The notes under the pieces: generated by a model
Seen by the model: the letters and a program-made list of their open reading frames with translations, nothing else
Told to the model about the DNA's origin: nothing
Databases searched by the model: none
NCBI GenBank assembly: GCA_003543245.1
Contig: DPJB01000026.1
Location: forward strand, 29,787-93,786
DNA: 64,000 bases
DNA from: Moraxellaceae bacterium
GTDB taxonomy: Bacteria > Pseudomonadota > Gammaproteobacteria > Pseudomonadales > Moraxellaceae
Direction of reading: 5' to 3'
Shown: positions 9,148-17,729 of the stretch, one piece after another
Layout of the letters: each line of letters begins with the position of its first letter
Position numbering within the stretch: position 1 is the first letter of the stretch
Position numbers and translations under genes: made by a program

Positions 9148-9672
9148 ATGAGGATTCTTGTTGGTTTCATTATTGCATTCATGCTGACAGCCTGTAGCGC
9201 CCGGATCGAGGAATACCGTGCGATGCAGCCAACACTTGACCTCCGTGACTACTTTAATGGAAAGATCACGGCATGGGGACAGTTTCAGGACAGGTCAGGC
9301 AAGGTTGTCAAACGCTTTACCGTCGAAATGAACGGCTCGTGGCAAGGTGATGAAGGAAAGCTTGAGGAATACTTCACCTATGATGATGGCAGCAAGCAGA
9401 CCAGAATCTGGTATCTGACCAGACTGCCTGATGGCCGCTATACAGGTCGCGCTGACGATGTAATCGGGAAAGCCAACGGCATTGCGGCAGGCCCGGCCCT
9501 GAAGTGGGAGTACACGCTGGCATTGCCGGTCGATGGTAAAACCTACCATGTGCAGTTCAATGACTGGATGTACCTGCATGACAAACAGACCCTCATCAAT
9601 CAGGCCGTAATGTCAAAATTCGGTATTCGACTGGGTAATGTCACCCTGTTTTTCCGCAAGGAGGCAGCATGA
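9148..9672 (+). CDS. DUF3833-type lipoprotein
   Basis: 174 residues. The N-terminus MRILVGFIIAFMLTACSAR is a lipoprotein signal with lipobox L-T-A-C, so the mature protein begins at the Cys near residue 16 and is membrane-anchored. The remainder (FNGKITAWGQFQDRSGKVV, KWEYTLALPVDGKTYHVQF) fits DUF3833, a family of unknown function found with CFA-type genes. The start at ATG 9148 is preferred over an earlier in-frame start because it gives the signal peptide and has GAGGA upstream. The stop overlaps the next ATG. Confidence 0.85.
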   Translation: MRILVGFIIAFMLTACSARIEEYRAMQPTLDLRDYFNGKITAWGQFQDRSGKVVKRFTVEMNGSWQGDEGKLEEYFTYDDGSKQTRIWYLTRLPDGRYTGRADDVIGKANGIAAGPALKWEYTLALPVDGKTYHVQFNDWMYLHDKQTLINQAVMSKFGIRLGNVTLFFRKEAA

Positions 9673-10448
9673 GCCTGAATCCCGTTGTTGCTGACTGGCA
9701 GAAGCAGCGCGTCTGGGTGGTAGGTGCGAGCAGCGGAATTGGCCACGCACTTGCCCAATTGCTTTTACAGAAAGGTGCCATGGTTGCAACCAGTGCCCGC
9801 AAGACCGGGGCACTGGTTGAACTGGCGTCACTGTATCCTGAGCAATCACTAGTGCTGGCACTGGATGTTGCCAACGAAGCGGAATGGCAATCTGCCTATC
9901 AGACTATTGCCGGGCACTGGCAAGGTCTGGACCATCTCATCTTCTGTGCAGCTGATTATCAACCCATGCGCGCCTGGGAGCTTGATACCGGAAAAGCCGC
10001 AAACATGGTGAATACCAACCTGATGGGCATCATTTATGGTGTGGGAGCCGTGCTGCCAGACATGCTCCAGCGCAAGCAGGGTGGAATAAGAATGATTGCC
10101 AGTGTCGCCGGATATATGGGCCTGCCAAAATCACTCATTTATGGCCCCACCAAAGCGGCCATGATCAATTTTGCAGAGGCGCTTTATCTTGATCTGCATG
10201 ACAAGGGTATTGGTGTCAGCGTAATCAACCCAGGCTTCGTCGACACGCCCCTGACCAAGACCAATGATTTTGCCATGCCGGCCCTGCTGACACCGTCGGA
10301 GGCTGCATCAGCCATCATGCAAGGGATTGAAGCGGGCCAGTTTGAAATCCACTTCCCCAAGCGCTTTACACGGTGGCTACGCCTGATACGCAGACTCCCC
10401 TACCCGATCCGGTTTCGTATCCTTGCCGAGGTTGCAAAAAAATCATGA
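9669..10448 (+). CDS. Short-chain dehydrogenase/reductase
   Basis: 259 residues with the classical SDR layout: cofactor motif GASSGIGHALAQ near residue 19, a Ser in IASVAGYMG, catalytic YGPTKAA, and the PG motif NPGFVDTPLT. It likely uses NAD(P)H on a lipid-derived carbonyl or alcohol, judged only from its operon partners. Its ATG overlaps the lipoprotein stop by 4 bp and its stop overlaps the next gene, so it is fully embedded in the operon. Confidence 0.87.
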   Translation: MSLNPVVADWQKQRVWVVGASSGIGHALAQLLLQKGAMVATSARKTGALVELASLYPEQSLVLALDVANEAEWQSAYQTIAGHWQGLDHLIFCAADYQPMRAWELDTGKAANMVNTNLMGIIYGVGAVLPDMLQRKQGGIRMIASVAGYMGLPKSLIYGPTKAAMINFAEALYLDLHDKGIGVSVINPGFVDTPLTKTNDFAMPALLTPSEAASAIMQGIEAGQFEIHFPKRFTRWLRLIRRLPYPIRFRILAEVAKKS

Positions 10449-10861
10449 CGACTTCATTACGCGGTCTTCTCGACTGGTACGAGACCCTCACCCCGGAGAG
10501 CCTTGAAACCATTGGCAGCCATTACACTGAAGATGCCTACTTCAAGGACCCTTTTAACGAAACCAGATCCAGAGACGTCATCCTGAGGATATTCAGGGAC
10601 ATGTTCGACACCCTGGATAACCCATCCTTTATCTTTGATGAAACGATAGCAGATACCAGAATGGCATTCATCACCTGGCAGTTCATCTTTTACTGGCGAG
10701 GCAAGCTCATGGTCATCCACGGAGGAAGCCATCTCCGCTTCGCCGAAGATGGTCGCGTTGAATATCACCGCGACTATTGGGACGCAGCAGAAGAACTCTA
10801 TGAAAAAATTCCAGTTATCGGCTGGATTCTCCGCCGGATAAAAGCAAAGGCCAGGGCGTAA
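10445..10861 (+). CDS. SnoaL-like / NTF2-fold protein
   Basis: 138 residues from ATG 10445 (ATGA overlap with the SDR stop). The N-terminal LLDWYETLTPESLETIGSHY and YFKDPFNE, followed by a run of beta-strands (FITWQFIFYWRGKL, VEYHRDYWDAAEELYEKIP), match the nuclear-transport-factor-2-like family that often holds small hydrophobic ligands or works as an isomerase or hydrolase. Its role here is unknown. It sits 3 bp before the regulator gene. Confidence 0.8.
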   Translation: MTTSLRGLLDWYETLTPESLETIGSHYTEDAYFKDPFNETRSRDVILRIFRDMFDTLDNPSFIFDETIADTRMAFITWQFIFYWRGKLMVIHGGSHLRFAEDGRVEYHRDYWDAAEELYEKIPVIGWILRRIKAKARA

Positions 10862-10864
10862 ATC

Positions 10865-11815
10865 ATGAATATTTCCTCTATCGGCAACTCAGGTAATGGC
10901 ATTGCAGAAATGCCCGTCAGACTGCCCATCAATGCAGTTGAACGTGAAACCGGTGTCTCCAAGGAACTGCTTCGTATGTGGGAGCGCCGCTATCACTTTC
11001 CAACTCCCGACCGGGATGACCAGGGTGATCGCATTTACTCACTGGATCAGGTGAACAAACTCCGCCTGCTCCGGCGACTGATTGATGCAGGATTCAGGCC
11101 GGGCAAGATCATCACCATGGCCATACCGGACCTTGAAAACCTGTTGCGTTCTCAAAATAAAACCCAGGCCAGCATCTCGCCAGAAATCGAGAAAGAACTG
11201 ATTGAGGTCATGCAAAGCAAGGATCCTCACAGTATCCGTGAATACCTTTCACACCAGATGATAAAGCTTGGTTTACAAACATTTATCATCGAGTTTCTTC
11301 AGCATGCAAACTTCATTATCGGTGAAGCATGGATGCAAGGCATTATAGAGGTGCATGAAGAGCATCTCTATACCGAACAGGTTCAGTCACTAATCCGCAC
11401 AGCCATCACCAACCTGAGGGCCGCCACAGAGCCACCTCATATCATGCTGACGACCGCACCGGAAGAAAGCCATACCCTTGGCATCCTGATGGTTGAGGCA
11501 ATGATGCGTCTGGACAATGTGGATGCCATCTGTTTTGGTGCCCAGATGCCGATCCGGGACATTGCCCAGGCTGCAAGCAAGCACAAGATGAACATTGTCG
11601 CTCTTTCCTTCAGTGCATCTTATCCGACCAGCAAAGCCATCGAGTTCCTGGAGGAGCTTCGTTTCCGCCTCCCCCTCAGTGTGGATATCTGGGCTGGGGG
11701 CAATTGCCTGCGTACCACTCGCCGTAGTATTGAAGCAGTTGAGTTCTTTCACGATCTGGAAAGCATTCAAAAGGCAGTCACCATCTGGAGACGCACTCAC
11801 GGAGCCGGAAAGTGA
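10865..11815 (+). CDS. litR: Cobalamin-binding MerR-family photoreceptor/repressor (LitR/CarH type)
   Basis: 316 residues: a MerR winged-helix domain (about 17-90; NAVERETGVSKELLRMWERR), a helical bundle (about 100-185) and a B12-binding domain (about 190-310). The adenosylcobalamin-pocket motif W-x9-E-H is complete at W156/E166/H167, and the lower axial-ligand motif E-x-H-x-x-G is at E201/H203/G206. These residues are what CarH/LitR proteins need to bind AdoCbl in the dark as DNA-binding tetramers and to fall off DNA in light. Position beside photolyase fits. Likely target: the dyads at 5813-5881. The gene symbol rests on family resemblance. Confidence 0.87.
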   Translation: MNISSIGNSGNGIAEMPVRLPINAVERETGVSKELLRMWERRYHFPTPDRDDQGDRIYSLDQVNKLRLLRRLIDAGFRPGKIITMAIPDLENLLRSQNKTQASISPEIEKELIEVMQSKDPHSIREYLSHQMIKLGLQTFIIEFLQHANFIIGEAWMQGIIEVHEEHLYTEQVQSLIRTAITNLRAATEPPHIMLTTAPEESHTLGILMVEAMMRLDNVDAICFGAQMPIRDIAQAASKHKMNIVALSFSASYPTSKAIEFLEELRFRLPLSVDIWAGGNCLRTTRRSIEAVEFFHDLESIQKAVTIWRRTHGAGK

Positions 11816-13254
11816 ATACGGCACGCCATCTGGTATGGCTCAGGGCGGATCTTCGCATCAATGACAATACTGCATTGGCCGCCGCATGTGCCGATAAAGA
11901 TGCTGCCGTTGCCTGTGTCTACGCCATCACTCCCGTGCAGTGGCAACAGCATGATGTTGCAGGCATCAGGGTGGACTTTGAACTGCGGACCTTGCGCGCA
12001 CTGGAAAAGTCACTGGATCAACTTTCCATTCCTCTGCTGATCATCCAAACCGATGACTTTTCAGGAATTCCAGATGCATTGTCCAGACTCTGTGAAAAGC
12101 ACCAGATAACTGCCGTACACTGCAACATCCAGTATGAAGTGAATGAGCTCGCGCGTGATGCCGCCGTCAAGCAGGCACTGGCCAGCAAAGGTGTTACTTT
12201 TCACTCCCATCATGACCAGTGTGCAGTAACACCGGGAACGGTATTGACCAATGACGGCCGCTTTTATTCTGTCTTTACGCCGTTCAAAAGGAACTGGCTG
12301 GCTCGTCTGGAGGCTGGAGCAATACGATTGCTCCCTATTCCGATCAGGAGGCGTCACCGCTTTGCAGAGAGTGACAATATTCCTGCCGCCATCAAGGGAT
12401 TTGATTCACATGTTACAAGTGACATCACTCTCTCATGGTGGCCCGCCGGAGAAGAAGCCGCACTGGAACGTCTCACCAGCTTTGTCGAGCACGGCCTGAA
12501 ACGCTACGATGAACAACGGGATTTTCCGGAACTCACCGATAATGATGGTGTCAGCCGTCTTTCTCCTTATCTTGCAGCAGGGTCGATTTCGGCGCGGCAA
12601 TGCCTGAATGCCGCGTTCAATTACCGGCACCAGCACGGCTCTACCAAAGGCGTTGAGCAATGGATAAGTGAGATTGGTTGGCGTGACTTCTACAAGCATG
12701 TGATGGTGGGCTGGCCCCGCGTCTGCAAGCACCGCCCGTTCAGGCTGGAGACCGCACACATTCCCTGGCGCCATGATGAAAATGACTTTCAACGTTGGTG
12801 CGACGGACAGACCGGCTTCCCTCTGGTCGATGCAGCCATGCGTCAGCTCCGGCAAACGGGCTGGATGCACAACCGCCTGCGCATGGTCGTTGCCATGTTC
12901 CTGACAAAGGACCTGTTCATTGACTGGCGCTGGGGCGAGAAATTTTTCATGCAACACCTGATAGATGGCGACCTGTCAGCCAACAATGGCGGCTGGCAAT
13001 GGTCCGCATCCACCGGCAATGATGCAGCCCCCTACTTCCGCATTTTCAATCCCGTCCTGCAAAGCGAACGCTTTGATCCCAAAGGCAACTTTATCCGCGA
13101 ATATGTGCCTGAACTTCAGGATATCCGGGACAAATCGATTCACCAGCCCAAGCCATCCCTCCTCTCCTTATATCCCGAACCAATGGTAGACCGGCGCATG
13201 GTAAAGGATCGCGTGCTCTCCCACTTCAGGAATCTGCCGTCACTTACTGCCTGA
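11812..13254 (+). CDS. phrB: Deoxyribodipyrimidine photolyase (class I CPD type)
   Basis: 480 residues; uses FAD and blue light to split cyclobutane pyrimidine dimers. The N-terminal LVWLRADLRINDNTAL is the antenna-domain start; the FAD domain carries RLSPYLAAGSIS, WRDFYKHVM, GQTGFPLVDAAMRQLRQTGWMHNRLRM, and NNGGWQWSASTGNDAAPYFRIFNP, the last being a hallmark of class I photolyases. It starts with GTG at 11812 inside the regulator stop (GTGA overlap, GGAG upstream), so regulator and photolyase are coupled. It is the last gene, followed by a strong terminator. Confidence 0.95.
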   Translation: MNTARHLVWLRADLRINDNTALAAACADKDAAVACVYAITPVQWQQHDVAGIRVDFELRTLRALEKSLDQLSIPLLIIQTDDFSGIPDALSRLCEKHQITAVHCNIQYEVNELARDAAVKQALASKGVTFHSHHDQCAVTPGTVLTNDGRFYSVFTPFKRNWLARLEAGAIRLLPIPIRRRHRFAESDNIPAAIKGFDSHVTSDITLSWWPAGEEAALERLTSFVEHGLKRYDEQRDFPELTDNDGVSRLSPYLAAGSISARQCLNAAFNYRHQHGSTKGVEQWISEIGWRDFYKHVMVGWPRVCKHRPFRLETAHIPWRHDENDFQRWCDGQTGFPLVDAAMRQLRQTGWMHNRLRMVVAMFLTKDLFIDWRWGEKFFMQHLIDGDLSANNGGWQWSASTGNDAAPYFRIFNPVLQSERFDPKGNFIREYVPELQDIRDKSIHQPKPSLLSLYPEPMVDRRMVKDRVLSHFRNLPSLTA

Positions 13255-13270
13255 GCACTGGATGCTTCCC

Positions 13271-13303
13271 ATAAAAAACCGCCTGAAATTGGCGGTTTTT
13301 TAT
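13271..13303. terminator. Bidirectional terminator after photolyase
   Basis: A 13-bp perfect stem (ATAAAAAACCGCC with its complement) around a 7-nt loop, with A and T runs on both sides; it serves the photolyase operon (+) and the ParA-type gene (-). Confidence 0.88.
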
Positions 13304-13316
13304 GCATCTGGCAGGT

Positions 13317-14105
13317 TTATTCCGAGTAAAGCTCACGGAACAGTGCCGTATATTCTTCCGTCAACTTGTGCTTTGGCGACAAGTGCACCAGCGGCAATGA
13401 TTTTTCATGAGACTCTTTCATGATGACTGACGAAGAAAGATGCGACCGGAACATGGGCAGGCCCTCTGCGCGAAGCTCCTCAACCAGCTTGACCGGCAGG
13501 CTGGCCCGCGGCTGGAACTGATTGACGATAATGCCCTCCACTTCCAGATCATCATTATGATCTGCCTTGGCCTCACCCACATTCTCCAACAAGGTATAGA
13601 GCGCCCGCCGGGAGAATGCATCACAGTCAAACGGAATGAGGCAACGCTGGGCAGCAATCAGGGCTGACAGCGTATAGAAGTTGAAGGCGGGCGGCGTATC
13701 AATATAGATGGCGTCGTAGGTATTACTCAGCTCTTTCAATGCCGAGGCCAGCTTGAAGATCTTGTGCTTGCTCTCCAGCATGTGCTCGATTTCGCCGAGC
13801 TCCGGATTGGAAGGAATCACATGCAGGTTATCAAAAGGCGTCCTGTGCACGTACTCGGAAAGCGGCTTTTCCTTTAGCTTGAACTGGAGTATCTGGGCAA
13901 AAAACTGGCCGATATTAGGCGTAAGCTCGGGCTTGTCGCGGGAGAATTCGGCTGCCTCACCCAGCAGATACTGGGTTGCATTACATTGGGGATCGAGATC
14001 CACGACCAGCGTCTTCAGTCCCTGACTGGCACTGATGGCGGCCAGATTCACGGTGATGCTGGATTTGCCCACCCCACCCTTCTGATTGAAGACAACACGA
14101 CGCAT
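13317..14105 (-). CDS. ParA/Soj-family ATPase without a parB partner
   Basis: 262 residues, start supported by GGGAG upstream. The deviant Walker A motif KGGVGKSS is at 9-16, Walker A' as VVDLDPQCNATQYL near 35-48 and the switch region YIDTPPAFNF near 135. These ATPases position DNA, chemoreceptors or other cargo through nucleotide-dependent binding to the nucleoid. No ParB gene or parS-like cluster is beside it, so it is an orphan ParA and its cargo is unknown. Neighbours (photolyase and SpmAB) give no hint. Confidence 0.88.
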   Translation of the reverse strand: MRRVVFNQKGGVGKSSITVNLAAISASQGLKTLVVDLDPQCNATQYLLGEAAEFSRDKPELTPNIGQFFAQILQFKLKEKPLSEYVHRTPFDNLHVIPSNPELGEIEHMLESKHKIFKLASALKELSNTYDAIYIDTPPAFNFYTLSALIAAQRCLIPFDCDAFSRRALYTLLENVGEAKADHNDDLEVEGIIVNQFQPRASLPVKLVEELRAEGLPMFRSHLSSSVIMKESHEKSLPLVHLSPKHKLTEEYTALFRELYSE

Positions 14106-14230
14106 CCGGTAACTCCCTTGTTAACACCCTGCTCTGGTCGCGGATTGTAACGACAAGCGCTGACGGCGTGAACGATTATTCGCCACCATCCAGAACAAGG
14201 CGCCCAGAGCAAGGCCTCAAGAACAGGAGC

Positions 14231-15460
14231 TTAGTGGAAAAACCAGTAAGCCACGACGATGGCCACGATCACCGCTACCAGATCGGCAAACAGTCCACAC
14301 GCCAGCGCATGACGCTCCTTGCGGATGCCCACCGAGCCAAAGTAAACCGCCAGCACATACAACGTGGTTTCCGATGACCCCTGGATAATGGCTGCCACAC
14401 GCGCGGGAAAGGAATCCACCCCGTACGTCTGGATGGTCTCGATCATCATCGCGCGGGCCCCGGAACCCGACAGCGACTTCATGATGGCCGTCGGCAAGGC
14501 TGGTACAAAATCCGTATTGGCTCCCATCCAGGCAAACAAGGCAGCCACACCATTGAGCACGACATCCATGGCGCCACTGGCACGGAAGACCGCCACCGCA
14601 ACCAGCATCGCCACCAGGAACGGGATCAGGCCAATGGCAACCTCAAAGCCCTGCTTGGCCCCTGTGATGAAGGCGTCATAGACATCGATGCCCTTGCGCC
14701 AGCCCGCCAGCAGAAACACCACGATGATTGTCAGCAACAGCAGGTTGCCGACAAAGGCAGACCTCACACCCAGCAACTCCGGCGGAGCACTGATGACCGA
14801 TGCCACCACCAGGCCCATCAGTGCCGCCAGTCCGGCTGCATAGGCCATTACCACACGGTCCAGCAACTTCAGCTTCTGGATCCAGGCCACCATCAGCAAG
14901 CCAGCCACTGTGCCTACGGTCGTGGTAATGAGAATCGGGATGAACACACTGGCAGGATTTGCTGCCCCGAACTGGGCACGGTAGAGGAATACCGTCACGG
15001 GAATGAGTGTGACCGACGCCGTGTTCAGCACCAGAAACAGAATCTGGGCATTGGTGGCCGTATCAGGCGTCGGATTAAGGGTTTGCAAATCCTTCATCGC
15101 CTTGAGCCCCAGCGGGGTCGCCGCGTTATCCAGCCCCAGCATGTTGGCGGCCAGATTCATGGTGACCGAACCAGTAGCAGGATGGCCTGCAGGAACCTCC
15201 GGCATCAGGCGACGAAACAAGGGGGCCAGCATCCAGGCCATCTTCTCGATCAGACCGGCCTTCTCGGCAATCTGGAAAAGCCCCAGCCAGAAGCACAGCA
15301 ACCCGGTCAGGCCAAGAGCAATCTCGACCGAGGTCTTTGCCGCCTTGAAGCTGGCATCCACGGCCCCCGCCACCACTTCCGGCTGCCCTCCGATCGTCGC
15401 CTGGTAGAGACAGGCCAGAAAGGCGATCAGAAAGAATCCCAGCCAGATACGGTTCAGCAT
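14231..15460 (-). CDS. Nucleoside-recognition (Gate) domain membrane protein, SpmA-SpmB fusion
   Basis: 409 residues with about ten hydrophobic spans. The first half contains SpmA-like MNLAANMLGLDNAATPLGLKAM and LNTASVTLIPV; the second half contains SpmB-like YDAFITGAKQGFEVAIGLIP and LPTAIMKSLSGSGARAMM. Bacillus has these as two proteins needed for spore core dehydration; fused versions occur in many non-sporulating proteobacteria, with unknown transport substrate. I start at ATG 15460, which has AGGGA upstream, rather than at a TTG five codons earlier. Confidence 0.85.
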   Translation of the reverse strand: MLNRIWLGFFLIAFLACLYQATIGGQPEVVAGAVDASFKAAKTSVEIALGLTGLLCFWLGLFQIAEKAGLIEKMAWMLAPLFRRLMPEVPAGHPATGSVTMNLAANMLGLDNAATPLGLKAMKDLQTLNPTPDTATNAQILFLVLNTASVTLIPVTVFLYRAQFGAANPASVFIPILITTTVGTVAGLLMVAWIQKLKLLDRVVMAYAAGLAALMGLVVASVISAPPELLGVRSAFVGNLLLLTIIVVFLLAGWRKGIDVYDAFITGAKQGFEVAIGLIPFLVAMLVAVAVFRASGAMDVVLNGVAALFAWMGANTDFVPALPTAIMKSLSGSGARAMMIETIQTYGVDSFPARVAAIIQGSSETTLYVLAVYFGSVGIRKERHALACGLFADLVAVIVAIVVAYWFFH

Positions 15461-16236
15461 GTGCCATCCCTGCAATGAGCACTCACAAAGTAAGCCTCAA
15501 GTGGTCATAAAAACGGTGCAAAGCCCCGAAGTCGCCAAGTGAAACGGAATACGGACGACGGCTCAAGGGGCAATCCCCGGACTGGCTGTTTTTCATACAT
15601 GCTCAGGTAAATTCGAGAATAAAAGCTATCCACATTTTCTGTGGATAAGTTTGTGTACAGAGCTGGCCGGCACGCTGCCAAGTCGCGCCAGTTGTGGCTC
15701 TGCAACACTTTGGCGATTTTTTCGTCATGAAAACAAAAGCCAATAAAATCAGTAGTTTAATTTTTATACACCGACCTTTTACGGGGTTTTGTCAGACCTG
15801 TCACTCAATCGACATGATCAAAACCAAACTTGTCCGACAAAGTGTATAACCTCAAGACAAAACACACTTGGAGTGAATACCTGCACAAACTTAAAGTAAG
15901 TTCTTAAGTCTACCTGCGAAACCCCTTTAACTTCGTTTTCTGCAAAAAGTGACTGCTCATTCGTCACACAGCATGGCTGACAGGTAACTCCCTCTCCCCT
16001 CCCCCATAATGATCAGGCCCCGCTCCAAAAGCACGAGCCAACTCCCTGGCTCTCCCAAGATCGGCCCTCCGCATCACAATAATCCTCGTCACCACGATGA
16101 TCTGAACACAACAAGAACCCGCATCCGGTTAGAGTTTTTGCTCTAGCCCGTCAATCCCCTTTGTTCTGTCTGGTCAATACACATCGCACCGGTACGTCTA
16201 CTGTCGACCCATGCATTTGCACCCAGGAGACACCGC
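15461..16236. other. Intergenic region, 776 bp: inverted DnaA-box-like pair and a long dyad
   Basis: No convincing gene. CTATCCACA (15626-15634) and TGTGGATAA (15640-15648) form an inverted pair; the second is a perfect DnaA-box consensus on the minus strand. TTATACAC (15764-15771) and GTGTATAA (15842-15849) are inverted arms 70 bp apart in an A+T-rich stretch and could be regulator sites or promoter elements for the P450 genes. The last 250 bp before the P450 ATG are pyrimidine-rich and show nothing I can name. Confidence 0.45.
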
Positions 16237-17589
16237 ATGACAGCCGCCGCCAGACTCGACACCCCAAAACCCCTCAAGCAGCCTCCCTATGACGATGGTG
16301 GTCTACCCCTGATTGGCTACACCCTGCATTTCATGCATGACACGCTGGACCTGGCCTTCAAGCTGCAGCGCCGCAACGGCAATGTTTACCGCTCCCGGCA
16401 ATTTCTGGATACCGTATCCCTGATGGGACCTGACGCTGCCCAGTACGTCCTTCAAGATAGAGAAGACCGCTTCTCCTCAGCCGAAGGCTGGGCCTTTTTT
16501 GTCGGCAAGCTGTTTGAAGGCGCCATCATGGCGATGGATGATCCGCAGCATCGTATTGAGCGCCGCATCATGCAGCAGGCGTTCAAAAAACCGGCACTGA
16601 GCAGCTATGTCGACAAGATGGCGCCTTACATGGTCGAGCGCCTCTCCCGCTGGCAGCCCTCCCGCAAGTTCATGGTTTTCCAGAACATCAAGAAGCTCAC
16701 CCTCGATCTGGCCGCCCCGGTATTCATGGGCATTGAACTGGGCCCCGAAGCCGACAAGCTGAATGATGCCTTTCTGCACATGGCAGAAGCCTCACTGGGC
16801 TTTGTGCGCTACTCCGTTCCCGGCACCAAGATGCACAAGGGCATGAAGGGCCGCGAATACATGATCAAGGTCTTGCGCGACATGATCCCGCAGAAGCGCG
16901 CAGTGGAAACCCCCGACCTGTTCAGCCAGATGTGCCACGCCAAGAGTGACAGCGGCGAAGCCTTCACCGATGACCAGGTCATCAACCACATGATCTTCAT
17001 GATGCTGGCCGCCCACGACACCACCACCAGCACCCTCACCACCATGATCTATGCCCTCGGCAAGAACACCGAATGGCAGGATCGCCTGCGGGCCCACAGC
17101 CAGACACTGGCCGCCGAAGGCTTGTCCAACCTGCGCTATGACGACCTCGACAAGGTTGACGAGATCAGCTGGTGCATGAAAGAAGCCCTGCGCATGTACC
17201 CGCCCCTGGCGGCCATTCCCCGCATGTGCAAGAAGGATGGTGAGTTTGAAGGCTACAAGATCAAGGCAGGACAGCTCGTCAACATCTACCCGATTCACAC
17301 CCACTACATGGGCGAGTACTGGAAGAACCCCTTCATGTTTGACCCGCTGCGCTTCAGCCCGGAACGCAACGAGCACAAGCAGCACATGTTCCAGTGGATT
17401 CCCTTTGGTGGCGGCGCCCACATGTGCCTGGGCCAGCACTTTGCCGACCTGCAGGTACGCTGCGTGATGCACCAGCTTCTCCAGCACTTCAAGTGGACAG
17501 TGCCGGATGACTATCGCATGCCTTACCAGCTGGTACCGATTGCCAAGCCGAAAGACGGCCTGCCAGTCAACCTTCAGCGAATTGGCTGA
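16237..17589 (+). CDS. Cytochrome P450 (first of a tandem pair)
   Basis: 450 residues, soluble bacterial P450 with no membrane anchor. I-helix AAHDTTTSTLTT from 258 (the usual A-G-x-D/E-T-T with His at x), K-helix E-x-x-R in EALR at 316-319, FSPERN at 373-378 and the heme loop FGGGAHMCLG with the ligand Cys at 397. It hydroxylates or otherwise oxidises an unknown hydrophobic substrate. The heme region lacks the FGxGxHxCxG wording of CYP153 alkane hydroxylases and looks closer to the CYP51/CYP120-like group. No ferredoxin or reductase gene is adjacent. GGAG precedes the ATG. It is followed by a terminator, so the second P450 may have its own promoter. Confidence 0.92.
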   Translation: MTAAARLDTPKPLKQPPYDDGGLPLIGYTLHFMHDTLDLAFKLQRRNGNVYRSRQFLDTVSLMGPDAAQYVLQDREDRFSSAEGWAFFVGKLFEGAIMAMDDPQHRIERRIMQQAFKKPALSSYVDKMAPYMVERLSRWQPSRKFMVFQNIKKLTLDLAAPVFMGIELGPEADKLNDAFLHMAEASLGFVRYSVPGTKMHKGMKGREYMIKVLRDMIPQKRAVETPDLFSQMCHAKSDSGEAFTDDQVINHMIFMMLAAHDTTTSTLTTMIYALGKNTEWQDRLRAHSQTLAAEGLSNLRYDDLDKVDEISWCMKEALRMYPPLAAIPRMCKKDGEFEGYKIKAGQLVNIYPIHTHYMGEYWKNPFMFDPLRFSPERNEHKQHMFQWIPFGGGAHMCLGQHFADLQVRCVMHQLLQHFKWTVPDDYRMPYQLVPIAKPKDGLPVNLQRIG

Positions 17590-17606
17590 TACCGGTCACA
17601 CACCAG

Positions 17607-17631
17607 GAAAGGGGCGTTCATCGCCCCTTTC
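17607..17631 (+). terminator. Intrinsic terminator between the two P450 genes
   Basis: GAAAGGGGCG, a 5-nt loop, then CGCCCCTTTC followed by TTATTT; a stable stem with a short T-rich tail. Confidence 0.75.
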
Positions 17632-17729
17632 TTATTTCCCGCCGAACACAGGTAGTACCCTGCACAGACAACGCCCCGGGACAATCAAGCCAGTCAGCCG
17701 CCAACAACACACAGAACAAAGAGCGCCTC

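Noticed and set aside
16792..17487. Minus-strand frame of 231 codons opposite the first P450
   Set aside because: Shadow; Val/His-rich and not conserved in the paralog's opposite strand.
16237..17589. Assignment of the P450s as CYP153 alkane hydroxylases
   Set aside because: The heme loop and overall wording differ from CYP153 and no ferredoxin/reductase is linked; only a general P450 call is supported.
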